From Procambarus clarkii (taxonomy: Eukaryota; Arthropoda; Malacostraca; Decapoda; Cambaridae), in the NCBI RefSeq assembly GCF_040958095.1, contig NC_091160.1, positions 42,917,968 to 42,981,967 on the forward strand: a DNA stretch of 64,000 bases, given 5' to 3'. Position numbers and translations under genes: made by a program. Positions within the stretch are counted from its first letter, which is position 1, and each line of letters opens with the position of its first letter. Shown one piece after another: positions 1-15,000 of this stretch. The notes beneath the pieces are model-generated. The model saw only the letters and a list, made by a program, of their open reading frames with translations, did no database searches and had not been told where the DNA came from.

Positions 1-52
1 TCAAATGTTACTTGTAAGGGATTCAGTTGCAGGTACAATTTGGGAGGTGGCA
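1..52 (-). CDS. BLTP3: BLTP3 coding exon 12, cut by the window edge
   Basis: The visible part reads PPPKLYLQLNPLQVTF, against SPNLYSQLNALQFTVD in homologues. The acceptor is CTATTTTTCAG. The exon continues past the left end of the window. Confidence 0.85.
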
Positions 53-3000
53 CTGAAAAATAGAAAGGAAAATAATTTGTAACTGCAGTGTGAAAATGTA
101 TATTGAAAGTACTGTACTATAACTATGTAAAGTAACAGTGCTTTAATATTTACTAAAACATCACATTTTAACAGATTCGTTGACTGCATACAAAAATATT
201 ACATAATAATTGAGAGGATGGGTTAAAATTTGAGCATATAGTGCAAACCCACTCGTACAGAATTTGGTCCAACGAGAGCTCGGATGCACTGGAAGGATTC
301 CATTTCAGTCATAAATTAGGTTGAAAATTTATAAATAAAAAGAGTGGATATGAGACCACAACTATGACTAACCTGGGAACTCTGAGTCTGCTGGATAATA
401 GTACGTGGTAAACTCCAGGTGGAGGCTGGCCATCTGTGTAGGCAGCTTGAAGCGCTCCTTGTCCCCTAGAAAAGTTAACCATTTCTTGTCAAGTTTGCAC
501 AATAAAAAAAAATCTTATCTAAATACCTTTAATGCTTGTTTCCTCCAGAAACACCCAATCCCTGAGGGGACATGGCCTCAAATTATCTTCCCCTAAACAT
601 CTTAAGCACCTTCAGAATATTTTTCTCTCTATTGATATTCATTGCATTCACACATTCCACGACTTATTACATGAGCCACAAAATAAATCAAATCGGTGCA
701 TCAGTTCACCTTCAAGTCGTCTGCATTCTCAACATAATGCAAGTAGCAAGCACAAAAATGATTTGGCATGAACTAAAGCACTACAATTCAGGAGCCATTA
801 TTAGGAACTAAACACCAATTATATAATGAAAATATAATCCTTCACTTCATGCTTCAAGCTGAGAAAACAAAAGTATTGAAGAAATATACATAAATTCTCT
901 GTTGTGAACAGAACTGTAGACAGTTGGCATCAGTTAAATGAGAGGGTAGGTGCTGCCATAACCATCGCAAGCTGTAAAACATCACATAAAGGTTACAGGG
1001 AAGATGGGACATCCCAAGCATAGCTCTTATTCTGTAACTACCCTTAAAATAGTTACACACAATGTACTATACATAGATTTTTCACAAACATCATGCAGTG
1101 CTACAACTATAAGTGTGTGATCAAATGGTAAAACAGACAATATCAATGAAAAACAGACAAGCAATAAGGTAGGTTGACCAGACCACACACTAGAAGGTGA
1201 AGGGACGACGACGTTTCAGTCCGTCCTGGACCATTCTCACAATCGACTTAATAATGGTCCAGGACGGACCGAAACGTCGACGTCCCTTCACCTTCTAGTG
1301 TGTGGTCTGGTCAACTTACTTTAGCCACGTTATTGTGATGTTTCGCAAGCAATAACATAAGTAGTTAAACATTGCTGTCATTTGGAAAAACAATATAGTG
1401 AAGCTGTAGAAACATTTGAAAAAGAGTACAGTGTGACATCATAGAGCCTGCTCTTTTTGTGTATATCTTAACTAAAAATGTTAAAGAATACTAATGGGTT
1501 ACTACAACACAAATACATGAAGTCGTGATGTTGGGCCCTTTGACTACCATGCACTACACCATGAGGCAAACTAAGACTCCGGTGTTAAATATAATGAAAT
1601 GCCCCTCTCTAGTTTGTCCTTGGTGCTTCCATATTCCTGGGGCCAGATTCACGAAGCAGTTACGCAAGTACTTACGAACCTGTACGTCTTTTCTCAATCT
1701 TTGGCGGCTTTGGTTACAAATATTAAACAGTTAATGAGCTCCGAAGCACCAGGAGGCTGTTTATAACAATGACAACAGTTGATTGGGAAGTTTTCATGCT
1801 TGTAAACTGTTCACTAAATGTAACCAAAATCGTCAAGATTGAGGAAAGATGTACACGTTCGTAAGTACTTGCGTAACTACTTCGTGAATCTGGCCCTGGT
1901 TACTAGCCCTTCGAAGCCACCAAGGACCCACAATTAAGAAACATTTCATTATTCAATGCTGGTTTTCTGGGAGGGCTCCTATGGTGTTAACAACCTGGAA
2001 CAGAGAACCACCATAGGAGCCCTTCCAGAAAAATAATAGCAAAAAATTTAACCCACAACACTAGGGTATTTTATGACTTGTGAATACTGAAATAATGTTG
2101 CCATGCACTAGATCTATCCTTGAGCAATCTCTAACATATTTAGTTAATGACAAAACATTATTTGTGAAGGGGACTACAAGGCGAGCACACCAGAGGTAGT
2201 ATCTACAAGCGTATCAAATCACCTGTTTTCTTCCGTTGTTTTTTGTTGTGTCCAGCTTTATGGTGTTGGGAAGTAAGAGACAGTAAAGTTAGAATAAAAC
2301 AGCATGACAGTCTAGGAAAAGTAGGCAGTCTGGGATTCAACACGTAAAAGGCTTGGCAATGCATAATTTTAATAAGATGACACCAGAGACGACGACTTGT
2401 ATGACTAATATTTTACATTGCTTCCGTTTTTTTAACCCTTATTAATAATTCTATTATGTTTTAAGTCGTCATCTCTGCTTCAGATATCATATTCCAAGTC
2501 ATTGTTGTCGTCTCTGTTTCAGACTAAACATTCATGCAAAACAGGTTACTCAGGGTTGGTATATGAGAATGCAATATGTCTTAACAGTAAAGAAAGCAAG
2601 TTAAAAAAGCCATTTTATTACTTATTGCTGCTTCCCTAACTGTCTAATTTTGAATAATCCATAAGGATCAATATTAATCACTTGCAATGCAAATAAATAC
2701 AAATGTTAAACAGGAAACTTTAATTTTCAATGTTGGTCATTCCTTACATTATTTTTATGAACTTTCTAAATGGTAGCTTATACAGTGCAAGACAATAGAA
2801 TACATAAAATAAAACCCCACTTTTAAGTGGCTTCAACTAGACCATAAATATATTAACCTCTCAGCTTGATGTGGCTTATACTAAACTATAAAATACATTA
2901 CTTAATGTTCTCACTTGTAGAGAATTGAAATTGAAATTGAAATAAGTTTATTGAGGTAAAATACACACAAAGGGATGAGGTAGCTCAAGCTATTCTCACC

Positions 3001-6000
3001 CCGTTCAGTACAACGTGTTAGTACATACATAGACACACATCACAAACAATAAACCTGTTACCAAACATTCTGAGAGATAAACATGTACATTTCCTCCTTC
3101 ACAAGTAGTATGGTATCAGACGTACACAAATACTTTTATGACCTAGTTATACGGATAATTCAACAAAATATTACAGTCTTGGTGCAAAATTCTTATATCT
3201 CTCAAGAATATCATCAACCTTTCCTTTGTGACACATCCAGGCTATTTGCTCAGGAACAGTCCTTATCTCAGTGTTTCTATATACATTAATCAACGGACAA
3301 TCAAGAACATAATGGGCAAGGGTGTGAGACCTTAACATACCACATAGTTTACACTTCGTGTCATTATCATGAACACCTATCCCATATTCCCAGTAATATT
3401 TGTACCCAAGCCTGAGCCGCATGTACACAGAGTCACTCCAAGCATTTCTCCTTTTACCATAAGTGAAATGGGTGTTTTGACTCACATACATGTAGTGTTG
3501 CATGGTTAGACTTCTCTCATACATTATCCCTCTCCTCTCCACTCCTGCCCGTGCCTGAATATTTCTGATTTTGCTTCTTATTTGTCTCATTGTGAATTCA
3601 CATTCAATGTCAATTTGTGGTTTTGATGTGGCACGTTTGGCCAAGTCATCCGCCACCTCGTTGAGCACTATTCCAACATGAGATGGAATCCACATGAATT
3701 TCACACTATGACCTTTCAGCTGTATCTCAGTTATTCTTCTCTTACAATCCTCAACTATAGACATGAAGACTGGGTTTCGACTGTTTAAGGACTCCAGTGC
3801 TCCTCGGCTATCGACAAATACAAAAACATTTTTGTCGTCATGACGTACTTCCTCCAAACACGCCAGAATGGCCTGCAGTTCAGCTTGTGTGGATGATATA
3901 TAATTACTAAGCCGGAGTTCAATTATCCTGTCCACAGTCCCAAACTCCGTATATTCCCTTATTAGGACACCACACCCTGCCCTGCCATCCTCCGCCACCG
4001 ACCCGTCACAATATACATGTAAACTGTTGCCTCTTGGTAACCGAGATATCATGCTTCCATACAAACACCGTAATTGTCCCGGTTCATGATGAATTTTTTT
4101 CACCTTGAGGGGTACAATTTCGACGTCTATTTTCTGTACTTTCCAGGGAGCAGACATATTACACTGTCGAGAGGGTTTACAGCAGTCAAGTACATCGTAT
4201 TCCCTGAGGTCATGAGCTAATCCCCTCGTGTAGCGTGTCTCCCTCAGTTTCCTGGAAGTGTGTACGTCACTCAAGCAGGTCTGAACGCTCTCAAACAACT
4301 TATCCCCTCCTTTTCTCCGCATGAAACGAATAGCTACTCTAGTGTTAATGTCACGGACTCTATCACACACACACTGTAAATTTAATTCCATTCTCATTAT
4401 TTCAATCATTGCATTTCTTTGACATCCAAGAATAATCCTCATAGCCTCGTTCTGTATCAGCTCTATTTTTTGAATTCTGCCTTGGCCTGTGTAAGACAAA
4501 ACGGGTGCTGCGTAGTCTATCAGGGACCGAACAGTGCTTATGTATAACATCCGTAAGATAGGTACCCCAACACCTTTACCAGAAAAAGCCAGTGCTTTTA
4601 GAGGATGCGGTACTTACCAAATTAAGATACTTTTAACTTTGAACTTGTGAGGCCTGTACACACATCACTAACACTGTGACTTGTGAAATGTCATTTTTTT
4701 TTTAGATATGTAACCTTAAATTTAAACATTTCTGCCATAAAAAGCCAGCATGAATGTAATAAAATGCCATTTTTTGGATTGAGCCCCGGAGGATTCCTGC
4801 AGTATTGGACTGATATCCGCCATATTAGTCTATAGCATCAGTTACTGGAGTCCATATGCCTACCGGGAACCACGAGCCATAACCTGGTGTCTTCAGAGAG
4901 GTGAAGGGAGCAATGGCTTATGAACACTCCACTGTTTGAGAGTATAGTCATGTCTGCCATCGACTTGGGGTGTCACCCAGAAAGGTAGGCAAACTATTAC
5001 AAGCCCCAACTAGAAAAAACATTGCAACCCAAGACTGAATAGAGGCTAAAAACTCTCTCTCTCTCTCTCTCCCCCCCCCCCCAAGAGAAAACAACAAACA
5101 AGCAAGCAAATGTTTACTCAACCAGTTTGCCCACTCATTGGCAACCCCCCTCCCTCCCCAGGAGGGGTTCTCTAGCTATCTAGATAGCGATCTATCTAGC
5201 TATCTAGATAGCGATCTATCTAGCTATCTAGATAGCGATCTATCTAGCTATCCAGATAGTTAGATCTGATAGCTGCAGGGTGCCAATGGGGCTCCTCCCA
5301 TAAAAATAATAAATTATCTAACTACACACACCGCACCGCACTAAAGATATAGAACCCTTTGTTGTAACTACCTGATACACAAGTGTGGATGAATTCACTA
5401 CAAAAACTTCACTGAAATAGTCCCTTAAAATCACTTAAGATAACTTTAGGTAACGGAATAATATAGAAAATGACCCCTTAGAAAGTTAACATGGACACGA
5501 CTAAAATAAAATCATATTTTTTAATGATAAATACTGTAATTTAAATCAAGCAAAAATAGTTAAAAAGTGATGCCTTTTGAGTACTATATATGTTGGACAT
5601 GAAGCATGCAATTTTCTGCAAATTTTCTAAAATCATGCTAATATTTCAGATACTTTTACTTCTGAATAACATAGATCAACAAAATATTTTACAAAAAACA
5701 AACTTACAAAATATCACTAAGAGAAAACACATGATGTTAGTGTGTTCGGATGAAATAAATGCCATTACCATATCTCAACCACAAAATCTTGCATTACTTG
5801 ATCAAATATTGAAGCTGTGGGATCAAATCTGCATCCCTGTATTCCTCAGCCATATGATGGGCTTAAACGTATCTCAAACAGAAATACTATGTGACTTTTT
5901 TTTTTAATACACATATCACATTCTTGCAATTTCATTGTCTTGCAACACATACATACTTAATTAACACTCTTTTAAAGATCCACAAACTAACTTCCTCCTG

Positions 6001-9000
6001 ATGTGTTGCCATTCATACAAGAACTTCTAAACTATTTCCTAGCACACATCCTTCCCTCTGCCTGCCACCACCACCACCTCTTCCATCACTGGCTATAGAG
6101 GCAACTCCTGCCTTTTTAAATATTTCTTCATTCCTCCAAGGAACAGGCCAAGCTCTACATAAAGTATGGAAGGCAGGTTTGTGTGTGTTCAGAGTCAGAC
6201 AGACTGGCAAGTGTGTAATTACTTAAGTGCAGTTACAGGATGAGAGCTACGCTCGTGGTGTCCCGTCTTCCCAGCACTCTTTGTCATATAACGCTTTGAA
6301 ACTATTGATGGTTTTGGCCTCCACTACCTTCTCACCTAACTTGTTCCAACCGTCTACCACTCTGCGAAAGTGAATTTTCTTATATTTCTTCGGCATCTGT
6401 GTTTAGCTAGTTTATATCTATGACCTCTTGTTCTTAAAGTTCCAGGTCTCAGGAAATCTTCCCTATCGATTTTATCAATTCCTGTTACTATTTTGTATGT
6501 AGTGATCATATCACCTCTTTTTCTTCTGTCTTCTAGTTTTGGCATATTTAATGCCTCTAACCTCTCCTCGTAGCTCTTGCCCTTCAGTTCTGGGAGCCAC
6601 TTAGTAGCATGTCTTTACACCTTTTCCAGTTTGTTGATGTGCTTCTTAAGATACGGGCACCACACAACCGCTGCATATTCTAGCTTTGGCCTAACAAAAG
6701 TTGTGAACAATTTCTTTATTATATCGCCATCCATGTATTTAAAAGCAATTCTGAAGTTAGAAAGCGTGGCATAGGCTCCTCGCACAATATTCTTTATGTG
6801 GTCCTCAGGTGATAGAAAACTATCTAGAACCACCCCTAGATCTCTTTCTTTATCAGAATTCTTTAAAGATTTCTCACATAATATATAGGTTGTGTGGGGT
6901 CTGTGTTCTCCTATTCCACATTCCATAACATGGCATTTATTAACATTAAATTCCATTTGCCAAGTGGTACTCCATATACTTATTTTGTCCAGGTCATCTT
7001 GAAGGGCATGACAATCATCTAAGTTTCTTATCCTTCCTATTATCTTAGCATCATCAGCAAACATGTTCATATAATTCTGTATACCAACTGGTAGATCATT
7101 TATGTAGACAATAAACATCACTGGTGCAAGAACTGAACCCTGTGGTACTCCACTTTTGATATTTCTCCAGTCCAATACATTGCCTCTGATCACAGCCCTC
7201 ATTTTTCTATCAGTCAGAAAATTTTTCATCCATGTTAGAAGCGTACCTGTCACTCCTCCAATATTTTCCAGTTTCTAGCACAACCTCTTATGTGGAACTC
7301 TGTCGAAAGCCTTTTTTAGGTCCAGATAGATGCAGTCAACCCAACCATCTCTTTCCTGTAATATCTCTGTTGCTCGATCATAGAAACTGAGCAAATTCGA
7401 TACACAGGATCTTCCAGATCGAAAACCATACTGTCTGTCTGATATTATATCATTTCTCTCCAGGTGTTCTACCCATTTAGATTTAATTATTTTTTCCAAT
7501 ATTTTGACTATTACACTTGTCAATGATACCGGTCTATAATTAAGGGGGTCTTCCCTGCTTCCACTTTTGTAGACTGGAACTATGTTAGCCTTTTTCCACA
7601 CATCAGCTACAACTCCTGTAAACAGGGATGCCTGAAAAATCAGTTGAAGAGGAATGCTGAGCTCAGGTGCACATTCTCTCAGAACCCATGGTGAAACTCC
7701 ATCTGGACCAACTGCTTTGTTCTTATTTAGCTCCTTGAGCATTTTTTCCACTTCGTCTCTAGACACCTCTATGTGCTCTATGTTGTTCTCTGGAATTCTT
7801 ATTGTATCTGGTTCCCTGAAGATTTCATTTTGTACAAACACACTTTGGAACTTTTCGTTTAATGTTTCACACATTTCCTTTTCATTTTCCGTGAATCTAT
7901 TTCCCATTTTCAACCTCTGAATATTATCCTTTCCCTGCAATTTGTTGTTTATGAATTTATAGAATAGACCTGGTTCTGTTTTACATTTGTCTGCAATCCC
8001 TTTTTCAAAATTTCTTTCTGCCTCTCTCCTCACTGCCGTGTAGTTGTTTCTCACATCTTTGTACCGCTGGTATGTTTGGGGGTTCGGCCTCTTCCTGTAT
8101 CGATTCCATTTTTGTGTCTTTTGGTCTCTGGCCCTCTCGCACTTTCTATTGAACCAATCCTGTTTCCTAGTTCTTCTTCTCTGTTTTGGTATAAATTTTT
8201 TTGTGCCTTTATTATATATTTCACAAAACTTGACATACATCTCATTCACTTCCTTGCCTAGCAAGTCTGTCCAATTATACTCACTAAAAATTTTTCTAAG
8301 GTTGCCATAATGTCCTCTCCTAAAGTCAGGTTTTTCAATTGCATCGACCATCATATTTTCTTCCTGATTATAACGCATTGCATACTTTATTCCCAAAAAG
8401 ACATGGTCACTTTTACCCAAGGGAGGAAGGTACTGAATGTCAAATATTTCTTCCTCCTTCCTGGTAAATATCAAATCTAGCATGGAGGGAACGTCCCTTT
8501 CCCTCATCCTCGTAGCTTGTTTAACATGTTGATACAAGAATGTTTCCAGGATGAGGTCTACAAATTTACAGGTCCAAAAATCTTCTGTTTTAGCTTCATA
8601 TGCTTCCCAGTCTATGGATTTCAAGTTGAAGTTGCCGACTATGTTTCTCGCGTGCATGCGTGTGTGCGTGCGTGCGTGCGTGTTCGTTCAGTCAGACTAA
8701 GTTTCAACTTTTAATTTTCATTTTTTAGCTCCTCTTGCTAATAAATTTAGCTCTTTTAGAAGAATCTCATTTGGCATTACTTCTTCTATCTTGCAAGAGC
8801 TTTTGTGCATAATCTGTGGTGTGGATAAGTGGTGCTAAAGGCTGGTACATTATACCTGGACACATGTACAGGTATCTGTAAGTAGTGATAACATGATAAC
8901 ACGTGTGGCAATGGATGAGAAGTACATGCACATGCAGTGTTCTGACCTATTTGATATTAAAGGGCACAGCAGCAGTAGACAATAATTAAGGAAGGTGCTA

Positions 9001-12000
9001 CCATGGATGATAGAAAAATTGCCACAAATGAATAGTAAACAAACGATATGTGACAACTATAGGAAAAAACTAAAAGGGATCGTGTTAGTGAGGAAGACCC
9101 AAGCACATCATTTGATGAAGATAGTGACATGGAAGTGGACACAAACAGCACTGAATCAGCTCTACAATCAATGAATGCAAATCTAAGTGGTGTTGGAGTA
9201 TCACCTATCAAGAGGAAGAGAATGAAGGAACATACTACAGAAAAAAAGCTACTAAAATTGCACAAGCTATAAAAAACAAGATACTGCACATGCCAGCTGA
9301 AGTGCCTGTGCTTGCTGGTTATGGTGTGTGGTGGAGGCAGCGGTGACAGAGGCAACACATAAATGTGCAAAGATGATCACAACCCATGTCAAAGTAACTT
9401 CATAAAAACCAATAAGCTTTCTCCACTTCATACTTACTTGTTTAAGATTCTTCATAAAAATAAAATACCACTTAATAGGCTCAAGATTAAAAAACAACAA
9501 GAAAGATGGATATAAAATGAATCATATACTGTATAATAATATTTACCAGAGATAAATTCCTTCGGAGCTTGTTTTCGTTTAGAAGTCGATACTCTATAAA
9601 CACAATAATCATTGATACGAAGCACACAACACGATGACATAAGCTGCCGAAGTTGTGTAGCTACCACGCACTTCAGAGGGCTACCCTGGGTTGCACCACC
9701 ACTTTCACCAGGCCCTGTACGACCACCCGGAGTCTGAAAACAGGATATAGTATAGTACATCAATTATACCCTATCATAGAATAATATATGATGCTACTGG
9801 ATCTTGGCTCCATGAATGATTACAATGGAAGTTTAATCCTAAAGGAGAGATTTGCTCTTATTCTGTGGGTTTAATTGATCAATGATATGCTTCACAGACT
9901 AAATACAAGTAACATCATACACAAGACAATTCGGAGATTTTTAAAACTACCTTACCTAACCTAATCTAACCTAATCAAAACCAACCAAATCTATCTCAAT
10001 TGAGCTCAATGCAGTCTAAGCTAATACATCCTAGACTAACAATATACTGAATATGGGCTTAAATGCAATTCAGTGCTTTGAAAGTGACAATTGACGTGAA
10101 GTTGTACAGTGAGGCCTTTCTGACGTCTCAAGTTGCTGTTTCAGCATGTTTTAGGCTTTTATTTCGTTCTCACAGGGATGATTGGCTGCACGTTTCCTCC
10201 GTGTTCATATTTCGGGCTCCAGACTTCCCCCCCAGATGAATTGTAAATATTTGTTTCTTGTTACCAGTGGAGGGACAGTCGAGCTTTTTAGACTACTTGC
10301 AACTTTTTCATTACCTTAGTGTGGAAAAGGCAAGGACCAAGGTTGGGTGGAGGCAGTTTGTAAGGAGGAAATAATGTATTAGTTTATGCAGATTATGACA
10401 ATTTATGGATGGGGGAAAATCAAGGGCCACAAGTCTGATTCCTTCCCATGGCATCAATATTTACTCATAGATTCATCACTACTCCCAGGTCCCAAGCATG
10501 TGCCTGGGATTTCAGGATCACGGGTTTCAGGATTCTAGGAGCCGGTGGCTGAGCGGGCAGAACACTGGACGCGTGATCTTATGGTCCCGGATTTGATCCC
10601 GGGCGCCGGCGAGAAACAATGGGCAGAGTTTCTTTCACCCTATGCCACTGTTACCTAGCAGTAAAATAGGTACCTGGGTGTTAGTCAGCTGTCACGGGCT
10701 GCTTCCTGGGGGTGGAGGCCTGGTCGAGGACCAGGCCGCGGGGACACTAAAGCCCCGAAATCATCTCAAGATAAATTCATTCCACTCTATGGCATTAATA
10801 TTTATTCTTAGATTCCTCATGTTCTTGTGATTTCATTGTCCACTCTGGCATTATTGCCAATCCCTTAAGCCAAGAGTCAAAGAATATTACATGTACCATA
10901 ACACAGTGGATGTGGCCACACTTCATGGAACTTGCCATAAACTACTTCCAGTTATAGCACACTCTTCCTTTGTCGAAAATTTAGAACAGTGCAATAAAGT
11001 CCAGACCTTCGAGTGTTCAGAGATCTTGGCCGCTGCCGTATTTTGAGAACCCTGGCCAAAATATATATATAAAAAAAATTTGGCAATCAGGTAATATGAA
11101 GATATTTTTTCCTTATAAAAAATTACTAAAACACATTTTGCATATGCACTAATTTTTTGGGGGAAGAATAAAATTGTTGTGCAATACTGTACCTCATATG
11201 ATGTTGAGCATACAGTAGTTAGCACAATTACCATTATTGGGGACAGGAAACCTGTATTTAGGTTGACTGAGTTTCCCCTAGGCCAACTACTGACCATCCC
11301 CAGGATAGAACCAACAACAACTGCTTAACTCCCGGATACTTATTTTCCATCTAAGTGAAAGGAGACTTGCCCAACCATTCTGTCCTGCCCGGGGACTGAA
11401 CCCAGGCCCCTCAGTTGTGAGTCGAGGATATAGACTCCTGTGCTAAAGGACTCTTATATCAAGCCAAAGCCAATATCTTTGACGTACCTGGTATGAAGCA
11501 TCGTGTCGTGTATGCGGAGGAGCACGAGAGAGAGGCGTGTGGGTGGATCGACTTGAGTTCAATGTGTCTGTAAGCAGAGTCTTAAACTGTGCTAAGGCAG
11601 CCTGAGCCCACAATGCTGGCCCACAATCCACACAATATCTGTAAGACATCACAATGTTTGTTTAACAATATTGTAATTAGCTACTAGCAAGTTACAGCAA
11701 ATATTTCTAAACTTCTGTACATGAGTAATGTTTTAGGGTCCTACTTGACATATTATCAAGCAAATGTACTTCAACTTCTTATAATTTTATAGGACCTTTG
11801 TACTGTTGCGGGTAGTATTCTGGGGAAGGTCAGTAGCTGACCTGGAGGGTACGGTGGCATCGATAAGTCTAAGTACGGGTTTCCTGTCCTCAACAATGGC
11901 AAATAAATGGCAGGCCGACTGGCCGTTCATCAAGAAATTCATGGAATTTCACATCAATGAACAATGCAGAGCAGTATTCATACACCTAACATAATGGCCA

Positions 12001-15000
12001 GCATCTGCATCATCACATGACCCATATGCTTCAGCATCCGAGGGCAGCCAATCAATCTCCACTTCAGGCAACTGTAAACAACTTAATACATATCAACCAC
12101 AAATTCCATGTAAACAATTTTGCACCATCCACTAATCTAAAATGATCAGAACTTACCATATTGGTGAGAATTTTTTTTTATTATTTCCCCAAGCAAGATT
12201 TTGAAGATAATGATCTTGCAGGATTTTTTGGCCGGTCTCAGTCAAGGGACAAAACTGTTATTTGTATGTACAGTATAAGGTATATCCAGAATGGATTTTT
12301 ATGACTGGATAATAAATGTTACACATAACTGAAGGATGTATATATCTATAGAGATGTAATGGCAGCAACTGCTGACCAAAACTAATTATTTAATGAAATA
12401 ACAGTGAAGAATTTGTTTTCAAGAGTACTGCTACAATAATACAGAGGACCCTCCAAACTCCAGTTCATACTGTTCTTAACCACGATTCGTATTGCAAATA
12501 CAGATAATCTAAATTTCTGAATATGTAATGCCCCTCTTTTGCTCATTTATAACCCAATTTTTCTGGATTTCTCTATATGATAAAATATTTGTATGCATAT
12601 CTGCATACAAATAATACTGTATATAAAACCAGCGTTGAATGTAATGAAATGCCATTTTCTGGGTGAGTCCCGGAGGCTTCCTGAAGCTATCCAAACTGAT
12701 ATGTGCCATATTAGCTCAGTGCCATCAGTCACAGGAGTCGTCATGCCTACCAGCACCACGAGCCAGAACCTGGCCCCCTCAGAGAGGCACAGGGAGTAAT
12801 GGTCTATGAGCACTTTACATTTAAAGTACTGTGTGACATAATTGCCACTGACCGGGAAAGGACCCAGAAAGGTAGACGAATGAAAACAGACCACTGTCTG
12901 GTTGACCTGTGCAATCCACATTCAAAAAGATAAAAATAACTCCCCTAGAAAGAAACCCAACAAGCAATGCTTCATGCAACTAGCACTCTTGCTCATTAGC
13001 ACTAACCTTCCCCTCCCATAGGGGATGCTGGGGAGCTGGCAGCCAACCACTCCAGTTCTTGAACGATGAAAACCGCCGACCGGAAGGAGGGAGGGTATCA
13101 GAGAGCCTCCGGGGCTCACCCAGAAAATAGCTTTTCATTACATTCAACGCTGGTTTTCTGTGGGGACCCCTGTCAACTCTGTGAAGCTAACTACCCAAAG
13201 ATAAGTAAAAGGAGGGACTTACCTGGGAGACAACAGCACCACAGGTCTCAAAACTAGGAAGAGATAGACAGCCGCGACAGGCACCCCGAAGCCACACACG
13301 GCGGGGAGGGAGGGAACCGGAACGTTCATGAGATACCTGGTGGCCAGAAACCTGTTCAACTTTCAAAACACCCGTGCCAGAATCTCAACCCAAGACATGT
13401 TGCCAAAAACCGCTACTAGGGGAGCATACTTCCGAACATCACGGGTACGAGGGAAGACTGCAGGCTGGCTAGATTTGGTGACACTGCAGACAACCTGAAA
13501 CACAAGAGCCCTTGAACATGTAACCCTTGAACAGCAGCAGCTCCACCAACACAGCATGATACAAAGAGACAGTATTAGGCATGAGATACCGATCCACAAA
13601 AAGCCTAGAGAAAGGACAAAACAACCTGGACTAAAATCGACAAAAACCGACGAAGATAAAGAAAATGATGCAAAGACTGCCAAGAAACTTCATACTGTTG
13701 CTGAGACGAAGACCTCAGGTGGGACACCATCAAAGAAGCCACCTGATCACCATACAAATGGCAATACATACACGACAGAAAGACCAGACGTGTCATGCGG
13801 AGCAATAAGGTGAACCAGCAAGGTACCTCACTGACCCGACCTGCTGAAAGAGGTGGAGCCGCAGAAAAATGCCCAGGTTCAGCAACTCGAACCATCACAC
13901 TCAGAAACCCAAGGTTCACAATCTGTATAGCAAAATTTTTGCCAAAATTATAAACAACAAAATTGCTGATCTGAGAGGAGGGAAGAGCAGGGGTACCAAA
14001 AGCACTGGAAAATTACATGCAATGTATGATGAACCACACGAAAAAGTCATCATACTGTACTGAACAAATCCACAAGGGCCTTGATGGGGGTTTGAACTTA
14101 TGCATGGGAAGTTCCCAGAACATCCATAACCCCATTTAAGTCATCATATTCATTTGCATTTTTTCCCCAGTAGCAAACATCCAAGCAAAAGATGAAGGTG
14201 TTCGATGCAAGAGAGGCGTAAATCACACCGCCAAACATGGTAATATTAATACGGAAAGGGAAGGAGGGGACAAACCCCCTCCCTCTCTTACAGCAAAAAC
14301 CCCTGCCCAGACAATACAAGGGCCCAAGCAGGGACAAAGGGAGCCCAAGCACTCCAAGCAGACTCCCCCAAGCCCCGGGAACCCCCAACACAGGCCCCGG
14401 GGCAGAGCCCTCTTACATGCCCCATCGTCCCTGAAGAAAAGGCAGCATCCAGGGGAACTCTTCCAAGAAGGGAGTCTGCTGGGTTGACCCAGAAGCCTCG
14501 GCGGGGAAAATCGGCCTCAACCACCTCTGCGCCTGAATCGAAAGGGGCAGCCCCTAAACCACCCGAGCTAAACTCTGCCCAGACTCCAAAGCCCTCAGAT
14601 GTTTGGGAATCCAATTTTCACCGAAAACCATCTGGCATTCAATTTTTTCCCCTCAGAATAACTTGAATTTCAGACTTGAACACCAATTTAGAGGAATCCA
14701 CTATATGGAGGTCAAGGGTTTGGAAGGGTCCTCTGTAAAGTAATGACATACTGTACATACATTTACCACATAATGAAATAAATATTTGTGAGTAGAAGAT
14801 AAGCCAACCCATCCTCTCAACTACTAGGTCACTTTTCATATGTTATGGAAACCAACGTTACAAATGCAACCTACCGAGAATAACGAATCACAAATATCTT
14901 GGGTTTTCTATACATTGGACTCGATAGGTCAGGCAACTGCTAGAGATCGTGTGTTTCTGGTTAGTTTCAGAGGTTAGATTTTTCTTGACATGGCAAATCA

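Noticed and set aside
3171..4550. Host RNase H gene
   Set aside because: The RNase H is fused to an RT thumb and a Cys/His tail with a LINE-type 3' end; it is a transposon ORF.
8957..9500. Minus-strand ORFs rich in Ser/Phe near 9 kb
   Set aside because: They are antisense to the decayed plus-strand segment and show no BLTP3 similarity.
14237..14666. Pro-rich plus-strand ORFs
   Set aside because: They are antisense to the gag-like segment of the DIRS-like element, which reads better on the minus strand.
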